This document shows, piece after piece, positions 1 through 9,932 of a stretch of DNA of 64,000 nucleotides (position 1 is its first letter; every line of letters starts with the position of its first letter). The stretch is from Rotaria sordida (taxonomy: Eukaryota > Rotifera > Eurotatoria > Philodinida > Philodinidae), in the NCBI GenBank assembly GCA_905250125.1, contig CAJNOL010000490.1:1-64000 (forward strand), read 5' to 3'. A model generated the notes under the pieces. That model saw nothing but the letters and a program-made list of their open reading frames with translations, did not search any database and was not told the origin of the DNA. Both the position numbers and the translations under genes were made by a program.

Positions 1-1529
1 AAATATTGTTTTAAAATCAGAAATTTATGCTCTTTCTAAATCTAGATCCAAAATTTTTATTGGATTCATATTTTTAGAGTTATGAGCAAATCTTTAAAAG
101 ATATAAAAATAAAATTTGAACGAAGACAATGGCAACTAAAAGCTTCAAAGATAGAAAATGTGACCATATCCCATTTGAAATTATTTCCATGATGTTTTTC
201 AGCAATTTTTCTTTGTAATTTCGTATTTCTAACGTAGAGATGTCCGATTTTGTTTAACTCTCATTTCATTTCATTTGATCGCATCATGTTTTGGATCAGT
301 ACCTAGAGAACAAACGTTCTTCTATATCTTCTGCCGACTATCTCAATCAGTCGAAAAATGAAGAAAGATTTTGTTGCAACTCTTGCGGTCCATTCATTAT
401 ATAATAGATGATATAAGCTAAAAAAATACCACTACAAGGATCTATATGAAATATTGATGATGAATAGCGAAAATTCATTTCTACGTATAGAAAATTGAAA
501 GAATAGAATTTCTAGTTTCGACTAGAAATGATTAAGAAACTAATTTTATCTAAAAAAGTTTTCTAATGGAAATAAATTTTTCTCATTCGTTCCAAATCTA
601 AAACTATACTCCATCATTTCTATATACTTGTTAAATTAAAATCAATTATCTACGCTTATTTTTTAAAGTGTCAAATTAAGTTTCCGTGAAATTTTTCTCA
701 TTGTTACTTCATTTGAACTTTCAGGAAATGGTAAGTTCCTATTTCCCGAACAAAAGCAAATCAGATGTTAAAGATTCATTTTTCTGCTACAATAGAAGTA
801 GAATTATAGTATTCAACATCTCGTCATATTATGCATATTGAATATAAATACATAACTATACTTGAACTCATATCAAAAATATAAAATGTTTCATTTGTTT
901 TTTATCTAGATTATAACTTAGAGAATTTTTCAATCTATTTTCTAAAAGTAGACATACAATACATCAAAAGACTTGATGTTCAAAATAGAGAACATCACAG
1001 TATGGTTTGCTTCGTTCTGCTCTGCATTCTACAGAACATCACCATTCAGTTATCCTGTTTTGCAGAAAGTCGTGTGATATAGACACATCTTAAGGTGACC
1101 TGTGCATGTTAAGCACATGGAAAAGATAATTTGACTTGCAATATTATCAATATGACTTGAGGATAAACGTTTTCGTCTCCGAGTAAATGGCAATGGTATA
1201 TAGTGCGTGTCAGGTCTAAAATCTTGGGACATGGACCCAAATCTAATCGGACTATACTTTGATATTTTCAATAAAATTTTCTAATCGGAATTGGATAGTC
1301 AATATTGATTTGTTAGCAACATTCAGCGCACTAACACTTTTGTATTTCTATTTTATATAATAATGTTGTTTAGAAATTCGATTAGAAAATGTCAAAACTT
1401 GGATTAACTGATTACTTTCATTTTTTTTTGTTGCCAAACGGATGCTAGTTCTTAAAAAAGAATGTAGAAATTAACTATGTGAAAAAATGAAAAATATTCA
1501 GTTGTTCTTTTCTTTTTTAATACTTTTAG
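1..1529. other. Region without recognisable exons, upstream of the GABA-B-like receptor
   Basis: No exon with receptor-like coding sequence was found on either strand. The stretch should be either a long intron of the receptor gene that follows or the edge of a truncated gene. Positions 1218-1303 hold a dispersed repeat that recurs at 11250-11335. The minus-strand open frame at 1050-1271 crosses this repeat and shows no coding character. Confidence 0.5.
1218..1303 (+). repeat. Dispersed repeat, copy 1 (partner at 11250-11335)
   Basis: About 85 nt align directly with 11250-11335. The best-conserved core reads actttgata, then tcaataaa, then gaattggatagtc in both. Roughly three quarters of positions match by eye. 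It is probably the end of an old mobile element; the family is not identified. Confidence 0.6.
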
Positions 1530-3687
1530 TTATATCAAATTATCAAGTCCTAAATTAAATAATGTAATGGTTATTGGTGCAATGCATATTCATATAGCTA
1601 TACTTCTTTTTGGTTTTGATCAATGGTTTCTTGAACATAATATCCTTGGACATGCATGCATAGTAAAAATTTATTTTATTTTTTTATTTACAATTGATTT
1701 TGTTGTGATTAGTTGCGTATATTTCTTTTTTCCGGTGGATTTTCATTAACATTTGGTTCAATGTTTTTAAAAACTTTACGAGTTTATCGTATATTTACAT
1801 CTCATGATCGACCATTACTTCAATCAAAAGTTTGTTTTGTTTTTTATTCAAAAATAAAATAGTAATTTTATGTTTATCTTTTTCACTTTTATAGCTTCTA
1901 CAAGATTATTATCTATTACTTATATGTTTACATATCTATGGTATTGATGTTATTTGTACAATTGTTTGGCAATTTCTTGATCCACATGTCATAGAATTTA
2001 CTTATGGATCGGTAAAATCCTTTTTATTTGTTTATATAGAAAGAAAAAAAGAGAAATCTACTTTCAAAAAGCAGTTTTATAGATTCGACGCCTTGATGTG
2101 GATACAGTTGTTTCTGATGAAATCTATCATTGTAATTCAAAATATCGTCAAAAATTTTTACCATTCATTTATTTCTATAAATCTTTATTTCTTATTGTTG
2201 GTGGTTATTTAGCTGCTAAAACTCGTCATGTTCATATATCAGCATTAAATGATTCAAAATATATTGTTTGGAGTATATATATTGTTGTATTAACTAGTTT
2301 ATTTACTGTTATTGTAATGATATCAATAAAAAATCTACGTTCATATATTGTTTTATGCTTTGTTGTTATTATAATGACAAGTGTTATTATGTGTCTGGTC
2401 TTTTTACCTAAAGTAACAGAAGATTATTATACGATAATTTAATATAGATTATGTATATATATATATATATATTTTAGGTTTTAAAATTAAAAAGACGATA
2501 TCGACAAGATGTTGTTTCAAAAGAATTATATATGGATGATTCACGTACAAGACGTTTAGTTGTTGAAATAAGTTATTTTGAAGCATATCGTTATGCACAA
2601 TTACAAAATCGAGAACTTAAAACAGAACTTGTTCGAGTAAGTTTTATATGTTCTTATTTATTTTTGTATAACACGATCGGAAAATAGAGTCAAAGTATAT
2701 AGGATAGAAATTCCTCCGTTCCTTCTCCACAGACTACAGCAGACACGTTAAAAACCGCTTATCACAGATATGACAGACATCCCTAGCAACATCTCTCCTT
2801 CTTTGCAAACACCTGAATAATACTTCTCTTCTCCCGCGTCACAGATCGTGACAAACGTTATTGATATATGGTCTTTGAGCGTATATCAATAACGTTATGT
2901 TACTACTTCCTTAATGCATTTCTGAAGGATTCAATAAAAAGATGATGAAGAAATGTGTCTTAAAATAGATACAATAATATAATCTTTGTATGATTAGCAA
3001 GAACAGCTCCATCATGTTTTACATTATAATCCTGCACGAATTGTGCTAACACAACTGTTGTTTTTTTATATTTCGATTGAATTCTATCTTATAGCTCAAT
3101 CATACTTTAAGCAATCTTCAACAAACATTTGATTCAGCATCTTCGAATGTAACTATGGCACTTCTTCCATTAGCTGTTCATTTAGCATCAACACTTTTAC
3201 AAAAACCAGATATGCAGTACGTAATTAAAGAGAAAAAAAAATCAATAAAATTAAAAAATTTATTTATTTTTTCTTAAGAACATCAAATTCTCATTTAAAT
3301 AGCAAATCTAGCACAGAAATAGATGTACTAACTAAAGAAGAAATTTCTAATGCTATGAGTACGATTAATGAAGATGAAAAGGAAAGTATTAATAATACAA
3401 CTAGTTCAAATAATTTACAATATGAATTTGGACAAAAATTATTATCATCATCATCATCAGCGTCATCGGAACTTGATCTTTCAATAGCTTCACAATTGTT
3501 AAATGATACTAGTTCATTATCACTAACTTCTTTAGGTAATCAACAAAAATTAGTAACAGATGATGATGAAAATATACCATTAACACCAATACAAATAACA
3601 AGTGATAATGAATCGGTGCTTTATTTACGTTTATCCGATGAATTAAATATCGCTGAAGCAACATTTGATAGTGATCTAGATCGATGA
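1530..3687 (+). CDS. GABA-B-type class C GPCR, 3' part only (seven-helix domain and tail)
   Basis: This is a metabotropic GABA-B-like receptor of the plasma membrane, expected to couple to G proteins. Exons: 1530-1662, 1713-1829, 1895-2011, 2083-2412, 2478-2636, 3095-3216 and 3279-3687 (stop). All have GT-AG borders and compatible phases. The first exon begins mid-codon and reads YIKLSSPKLNN then VMVIGAM, the loop/helix signature of GABA-B receptors. Next come GGFSLTFGSMFLKTLRVYRIF, LICLHIYGIDVICTIVWQFLDP and FIYFYKSLFLIVGGYLAAKTR, which match helices 3-5. The tail holds a stretch with coiled-coil character (about 2590-3140) and a Ser/Asp-rich end. The 5' part (Venus-flytrap ligand-binding domain and first helices) is not in the window: it lies further upstream or has been lost. 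Intron 5 (2637-3094) carries a repeat and a palindrome. Confidence 0.85.
2455..2473. repeat. (AT)n microsatellite in a receptor intron
   Basis: A short TA run lies just before the acceptor site at 2476-2477 of the GABA-B-like gene, taking the place of a pyrimidine tract. Confidence 0.8.
2854..2955. repeat. Palindrome plus dispersed repeat in intron 5 of the GABA-B-like gene
   Basis: Positions 2854-2868 and 2882-2896 are perfect 15-nt inverted arms (aacgttattgatata and its complement) around a 13-nt loop. The right arm and following sequence (2880-2955) recur directly at 9236-9306 in an intron of the phospholipase gene, sharing gtatatcaataacgt, ttccttat/aatg and tttctg-aggattca-taaaa. It is a small mobile or formerly mobile element. 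Confidence 0.7.
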
Positions 3688-3689
3688 TG

Positions 3690-4402
3690 ATCACTTTTGA
3701 TTTGTTCGACTCTACTTTACTTAAAATAAAATATGGCTTTGTTTTAACAAGATCATTCCTTCGTTCAAACAGGGAACAATGTCTTTAATAGAAAACTGCG
3801 AATTCTTTTCGATCCACCTGGTTCCAGCAGTGCTTACCAGTCAGAAATTGAGAATGTAACAATAATTCACATGGAATTCAAGGCATTCAACAATGAGGGT
3901 GACTTGAAATACTAGGACATACAACTTCAATAAAGGAGTTCTTAAGACTGACATATACAATCTTAATTCAGAAGTTTCTAACAGTAAATTCCACATTATT
4001 TTCTTTGAATTCTTTGATATTTCGAACTATTCAAGGAAATTCAAGGCTTTGTATACAATGAGAAGGCTTGAAACATTACCATATACAATCTCGTGGACGG
4101 GGTTACAAAGGCTGGCACATAAAATTCTCGTATAGGCGCTTTAAACACTGAATTCCACTTAATTTTCTCAAATTTTCATTATCTAAATGATGAGTATATC
4201 TTCCTCTGTTACCGACAAAAATATCAGCTTATGTGGTAGACATCTAGCGGAGATACTTAAATTTATTATCGCCCTGTTATTTATGGGTCACCTTCTATGC
4301 ACCTATCATTATGAGTTTTATTCTTTTCTGTAAAAGTAGTAGAAACAAGAATTTTTTAACATAAACCTTTGAAATTATTAAATTAATTTTCGTTGAAATA
4401 AT
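3690..4402. repeat. Spacer with a degenerate tandem duplication of about 165 nt
   Basis: Two diverged direct copies lie at about 3870-4025 and 4030-4195. Each begins attcaaggc, continues with acaatgag and cttgaaa, then ca-atacaa, and ends with aattccac-t-attttct. No coding sequence was found. A likely polyadenylation signal of the receptor gene (aataaa, near 3725) opens the spacer. Confidence 0.5.
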
Positions 4403-5152
4403 TTATTCATCCTCAAAAACCATAATATGTTCATTAGTTGATGTTGTTGATGATCTTAAAAATGGATCATCACCTTCATTCGATGATAATTGTATTGTTT
4501 TATTCATATGTTTTTTAAAATCATGTGTAAATATTATTCGAACATTAAGATTTGACAATTCAACATCTTGAATTTTTTTTAATTCAATATCATTTGATTG
4601 TGAATTATCTCGAAATAATTCAATTTCCTTAATATGATTTTCATTTAAAATATATCGTCCAAGAAATAGATTTGATTTTTTTCTAAATATAGGTGTATTT
4701 CCTTTAGTTGATATTTCATCAGAATTTCGACGTGTCCATTTTATATTAGGATCTAATAAATGGACAATATCTTTAAATTGTCTATACATAGCAAATTGTA
4801 TAGGTGTTTGAAATAAATAATTGTCTTTTAAATTTACATCAGCATTATATTCTAATAATAATTTTACTATATTTATATGTCCATTATAGCAAGCATAATG
4901 TAATGGTGACCAATATTCAATATCTTGATCATTGATAATTGTTGAATCTTGTTGTAATAAATATTTAACAATATTGAAATGACCAGATCGACAAGCATAA
5001 TGAATTGCTGAAGCATTTGTATTAAAAGCTCGATTATGAGGATCTTTGTGTTGACAAGTATGAATTACAGATTTATCTTTGGATACTAATTGTTTAACCA
5101 CAGATAAACGACCACATTCAGCTGCATGTAATAGATCCATACTATTTGCCAT
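4403..5152 (-). CDS. Ankyrin-repeat protein, about 249 aa, single exon
   Basis: The protein has an N-terminal ankyrin block of three to four repeats: DLLHAAECGRLSVVKQLV, then ASAIHYACRSGHFNIVKYLL, SPLHYACYNGHINIVKLLL and a weaker TPIQFAMYRQFKDIVHLL. These give roughly the first 140 residues and should form a protein-binding platform. The C-terminal half is polar, with no recognised domain, and ends in an acidic VFEDE. I chose the ATG at 5150-5152 (MANSMDLL) because the repeat starts right after it. The open frame runs on to 5269, but the extra residues are low-complexity Lys/Phe and look like untranslated leader. The binding partner cannot be told from sequence. Confidence 0.85.
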   Translation of the reverse strand: MANSMDLLHAAECGRLSVVKQLVSKDKSVIHTCQHKDPHNRAFNTNASAIHYACRSGHFNIVKYLLQQDSTIINDQDIEYWSPLHYACYNGHINIVKLLLEYNADVNLKDNYLFQTPIQFAMYRQFKDIVHLLDPNIKWTRRNSDEISTKGNTPIFRKKSNLFLGRYILNENHIKEIELFRDNSQSNDIELKKIQDVELSNLNVRIIFTHDFKKHMNKTIQLSSNEGDDPFLRSSTTSTNEHIMVFEDE

Positions 5153-5424
5153 TTTGTCGTTTAAAAGAAAGTTTATTGCGAGAGTGTTTTTTTTATTAAA
5201 TGAGAAATCTTTTGTGTGAAAATAAATGAAAAAGAAAAGATTGATAGTTGTTTTTTTTTTCACCTGCATGAGTCATAGAAAATAAAATACGTATACAGCA
5301 AAACAACCACATAATGAGTAATTCAACATATTACAATTATACAGAAGTCAATATTTCATTTTAAATCAATTTTTCAGAACTACTTTTTCTTATTAGAATA
5401 TAAACCATAGTAGCTGAGTGTGGC

Positions 5425-6660
5425 CATAGGCGGCACAATGTCAACTTTTTAGAGGAAGCAATAAAATTTTGAATAGGTCTATTTTGTCCTCTATATCCCA
5501 ATAGTGAACAACTCAGCAGTAAAACCTTTGTCCTTTGAATTTAATTTTACTCAAAGACGTGATATATGGAAGCTTGAATATTGCATCGCCTGACAGTGCA
5601 TTATGAGCTTCAAATTAATGTAATACTTTTTATTGAAAAAAGATTCATTCAAAACAATTTAGAAAACACTCAAATATTTTTGCTACTACCTTCCATTTAT
5701 TGATTATTGTGTTCTCGTCATGACATTCATATAAAAGGTTGTCTGAAATTTGAACGATTATGCTGTTTGTGAAAAACTTGCAGATAAAGCAATTAGTTTC
5801 ATGCAACCGAGTTGGATACCCAACATGTGAGATCTCAATGTTTCAAAACATTTTTACTTTTCAAACTTCTATATACATAAAAGTGTAGGAATGAAAATCG
5901 GTTCGATTATAATTGAGCAATTTATTGTACATGAGAACAAGTTACAGAAGTAGAAAGCGATATTGTTTTACTAAGAAAATCCATTTCTAATAAAACTTCA
6001 TCTACAGATGATGAGGAACCATATGACGAAGTAATTGAATACATGGAAAGAAAATAAATTATCAAAAATGTGAGCATGTATTATCATAATGGTGAAAGCA
6101 TTCATGTATGTATTCATAATTATGATGTTTAGCACCAATATCGTATTCCATTCCAACGTCATTAGCAACAAACAAACATATGTTTAACGAAATTGATCGA
6201 CGTTTAGAAGTAGGAAGACACCAAGTGAATTCCTAAATCATTGCTTTTTATGTGAAATTTGAGATGATCTTTTCGTTTTTGTTTGTTGTTTAGAGAAGAA
6301 AATAAAAAGCATACTTTTTCATATAAAGTAAAGGTTTGAAAACTGTTATGACTGTAAAAATATTTGTCAGATATCGAATAGCTCGGATCCTGCTTCTATC
6401 GAGTACCAGATATTAAACAAGGTACCGATCTGAGTCTGAGTGCGAAAAAACATACCTGTGCAGGACACTAGTAACAACCAGCTGAGGAAGAAGAGGAGAA
6501 TAAAGATACTGTTCTCCAAATTGTGTAACTATTTATCGTTAGCAGCTACTTGATTCCCTCTCTGATTTCGAAGTAATAGATAATTTTGCTTTTTTTCAGA
6601 CATTTTGATTTTAAATTTAAAAATCTAAATTATAAATTTTGTTAAAAAGAATACAGAAAC
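5425..6660 (+). mobile_element. Dispersed element, long copy (inverted partner at 29140-29690)
   Basis: The reverse complement of this segment aligns with 29140-29690 at both ends. The flank 5425-5765 matches 29355-29690, and 6500-6655 matches 29140-29320. The central part (about 5770-6500) is missing from the partner, so this is the longer version. The element spans most of the spacer between the ankyrin gene and the phospholipase gene. No clear terminal inverted repeats or transposase were seen; family unknown. Two coding-like fragments lie inside it. Confidence 0.65.
5935..6236 (+). pseudogene. Gene fragments inside the dispersed element
   Basis: Two open stretches show amino-acid-like composition unlike the surrounding DNA. 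Positions 5935-6057 read VTEVESDIVLLRKSISNK, then SSTDDEEPYDEVIEYMERK and a stop. Positions 6129-6236 read APISYSIPTSLATNKHMF, then NEIDRRLEVGRHQVNS and a stop. A possible acceptor (gtttag) just before the second suggests they were exons of one gene. I do not recognise the protein. They could be the remains of the element's own gene or captured host sequence. Confidence 0.35.
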
Positions 6661-7035
6661 AAATTTTTTATATTATTCATCAATCAATTTCGATTACTCA
6701 TCTTTAATTTGTACTATTTCTTTTTCATCATGATACAAATGACAAATTTCCGCATGTGTTACACAGGTAGAATAAAATAGCAACATGTAAATTCTAATTG
6801 CAGATTAATAACCGAACATTCGAAAGATGCAGGAAGTATATTCATCTTATTTAATCTACTCTAAAAGATAATCTATACTATAAATATTCTCAAACTAATG
6901 CCGTACAATAGCGACATCCATTGATACCCGCAATTATTCCGTCAACATTGGGTCGCACCTTCTATCACATGGCCATCTGTCTCTATTTTCATTGATAGAT
7001 ATGCATTCATAATTATTGATTTATTCAATAATAAT
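6661..7035. other. Spacer before the phospholipase gene
   Basis: AT-rich sequence with nothing recognised. It should hold the promoter of the phospholipase gene, but no diagnostic element stands out. Confidence 0.4.
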
Positions 7036-9796
7036 ATGTTAATATCTTCACAATATCTTATTAAAAAATCTTCTTCAATTAGGAGTTCTTTAATCTGTTG
7101 TTCTCAGAGTACAAATTCATCTCTTGCATCAATATTATTTCCAGAACCAAAACCAATCGATAAAAATGAAATTCCATCATCATCATCAACAACAACAAAA
7201 CCAACAACCAAACAACAAGCTCAAAATGTTGTTATTTCAGCAGCTGATGCAGCTGCTAATGTACTTGGTGTTGGTTGGGGTGCACTCAGTGCAGTTAGTA
7301 ATCGAATAACAGGTTTAACCAGTTCATCATCTAAAGAATCAATTACAAATAAACAATTACAATCAATAGTACGTGTGATTACACCTGAAACTCTTGAACA
7401 ACGAACAAAATCTTTAATAGATTCAGTTAAAGCAGCATCATCAACATTATCACAAGCATCAAGAACTGAAGAACTTTCAAATTATCTTCTTCACTACCCT
7501 GATGCAAATTATTTTACAAAAAAGGTTTTAAAATAAACTAAAATCATATAAATTTTCATTTTATTTTATTTTATTATTTTTTTTCTTAGCAACGTCTTGT
7601 ACCATATTTATTATATTTACGTCGACAAGAATATCATAAACCTGTCATTGATAAAGCATTTATGGGTATTATTAATGAATGTCTTACTTTAGCAAATTAT
7701 GTTCAAGCACCAAGAGGAAAAGGTATTCGATTATTATCCATTGATGGTGGTGGAATGAGGTACGAAGTGAGTTCAGTTTTATTTATATTCGAATATTAAT
7801 TTCATTTTTTTTTCTAGAGGTCTTGTTTCAATAAATGCACTTCGTCGAATCGAAGATCTTGTTGGTGAACCAATACATACGATGTTTGATTATATATGTG
7901 GAGTATCGACAGGTGCTGTCATAGCAGCAATGCTCGGTAGATTAACATTCTATACAAAAGAAATAGATATATTTCCGACAAAACTAGAGATTAATTATTT
8001 GAATAGAACAAAGCTCAGAACTAATGTCTATGTTTAAAAAAAAACAACATTCTATCTGATTGAGTAAACTATTTGTTCTAAATCAAGATCATATTCTCAA
8101 AGTTGATTAAATATTCTACAATAATGAAATGACTGGAAAAAACCTTCCATTTTGTTTGCATAGTCAAACAAATTTTAATACAAAAACAAAAGTTCACATT
8201 AAAATTTTTCGTTTTATTCTTTTTCAAATAGTTAGTTTACTTCAACATATGAAAATATTTCGAAATCATAAATGTGTTAATAAATACAAATTTAATTCTT
8301 TAACTTACTGAAAATATATGAAATAATTCGATTTATTTAATACTATTTATAATGTTCTTCATTTTTTTTGTTATCTCTTAGGGGCATTTAAAGTCGATTT
8401 AGATCAATGTGAAGAATTATACAAACATTTTAGTTCGATAGTTTTTCATCGAAGTAAAGCATTAGGTATTAGTTCATTAATAACAAATCAATCATATTAT
8501 GATACAAAAAGTTTTGAGAATTATTTAAGGTAAAGAAATCATAGATTTTCAAAACAAGAAATCAATGATAAAACGATTATTATTTTAGATCTCGAATGGG
8601 TGAACGATTAATGTTAAAAAGCTCACTCGATGCTGATTCACCGAAAGTAAATATTCAAAAGTTTTATTTTGTTTTTGGTTTCAAAATTAATTTCATAAAT
8701 TTTTAGTTCAGTATAGTATCTGCATTAACACTTCCAAATGGTTTTAAATTATATTTATTTCGTAATTATTCTATATTAACGTCACCTCATGCACATTATG
8801 ATGGAACATCAAAATATAAAGTATGGCAAGCTGTACGTGCATCTACTTCTGCTCCTGGATATTTTGAAGAATATTTACTTGATGGAAATGTATTTCAAGT
8901 AAGAAAAATATTTAAAATTTATTTATTTAGAGATAATTAAAAAAATATGTTTTGTTTTATTGTCAAGGATGGTGGATTAATAGCAAATAATCCAACAAGT
9001 ATTGCTTTACATGAATGTAAATTATTATGGCCTGATGAAAATATTCAATGTGTCGTATCATTAGGCAATGGTAGACCTGCACCTGATGTTGCGTTTCAAT
9101 CTAAATCAATGAGCTGTAAATAAAAGTCTTATTTATTCAAAAGAAAAATTTTTCTTGTCATCTGCGAGTTTCTAAAACACGATCTAAACGGAATTTTGAA
9201 GTATAGGAGTCAATATTTGGGTTGTCCTTACAGACCGTATATCAATAACGTCTTGTTACTATTTCCTTATTGTATTTCTGGAGGATTCAGTAAAAGGATG
9301 CTGAAAATTCTATACAAATTGTACTAATAACTTTTTTTCATGGATTTTTATAATCAGAAAAGATATTTGTGCATAAAGCTGTGAGTGAAACTAATCTTGA
9401 TACATCTCGAAAAGTTTAAGTATGTTTTTACAATCGATTTCTTTCGTAAATTTTCAGGTATAATATTTAGAAACTAAAAAACATTTTATATTTTTAGTAA
9501 AACAAAAATTATCATCATTAGTTGATAGTGTCACCAATACGGAAACAATTCATGTTTGCTTACATGATCTTTTACCACCAAACATTTATTTTCGATTGAA
9601 TCCATTTATGAGTGAAGATTTTGTTTTGGATGAACATCGACCAGAACGTATCGAACAAATGTTACGTAATACTCAAACTTATATACGTCAAAATGAATAT
9701 AAATTTCTTAAACTTGCCCAACGATTAACAAGACTTCGATCACCATTTCGACGTTTTTTGGATAAATTAAAACAGTTACTTCTTATATATACATAA
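7036..9796 (+). CDS. PNPLA8-like calcium-independent phospholipase A2 gamma (540 aa)
   Basis: This patatin-type phospholipase should cleave fatty acids from membrane phospholipids, probably in mitochondria or peroxisomes like its animal relatives. Exons: 7036-7524, 7590-7759, 7818-7936, 8382-8529, 8589-8646, 8707-8898, 8968-9115 and 9498-9796. Residues 1-35 are rich in Ser, Lys and Arg without acidic residues, like a mitochondrial presequence; a low-complexity Ser/Thr/Gln linker follows. The patatin domain carries the oxyanion motif SIDGGGMRG (about 214-221), the nucleophile motif GVSTG (Ser about 250) and the catalytic Asp in DGG (about 393), so it should be active. Family blocks include WQAVRASTSAPGYFEEY, HECKLLWP and LLPPNIYFRLNP. 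Length is shorter than vertebrate PNPLA8 because the N-terminal region is short. Introns 3 (445 nt) and 7 (382 nt) are enlarged; the latter carries a repeat. A polyadenylation-type aataaa lies near 9838. Confidence 0.92.
9236..9306 (+). repeat. Dispersed repeat copy in intron 7 of the PNPLA8-like gene
   Basis: It aligns directly with 2880-2955 in the intron of the GABA-B-like gene (gtatatcaataacgt, gttact, ttccttat, ggattcagtaaaa). It explains most of the intron's extra length. Confidence 0.65.
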
Positions 9797-9932
9797 ATAT
9801 TTTTTGTTTTGTTTCTGTTGTATAAAGAAATTGTTTAATAAATACAATACCGTGAACAACAGTAGATGATTTTTAACAAAAACATCTATCCTCTTCTCTT
9901 TCAGATGATTTCATCTTAGGAAGTTAGATAAA

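Noticed and set aside
5153..5269. N-terminal extension of the ankyrin protein
   Set aside because: Extra residues are low-complexity Lys/Phe and include a poly-T leader; the ankyrin fold starts right after the inner ATG.
8129..8311. 60-codon frame in phospholipase intron 3
   Set aside because: The exon 3 to exon 4 splice gives the conserved MLGAFKVDLDQCEE; this frame would interrupt the patatin domain.
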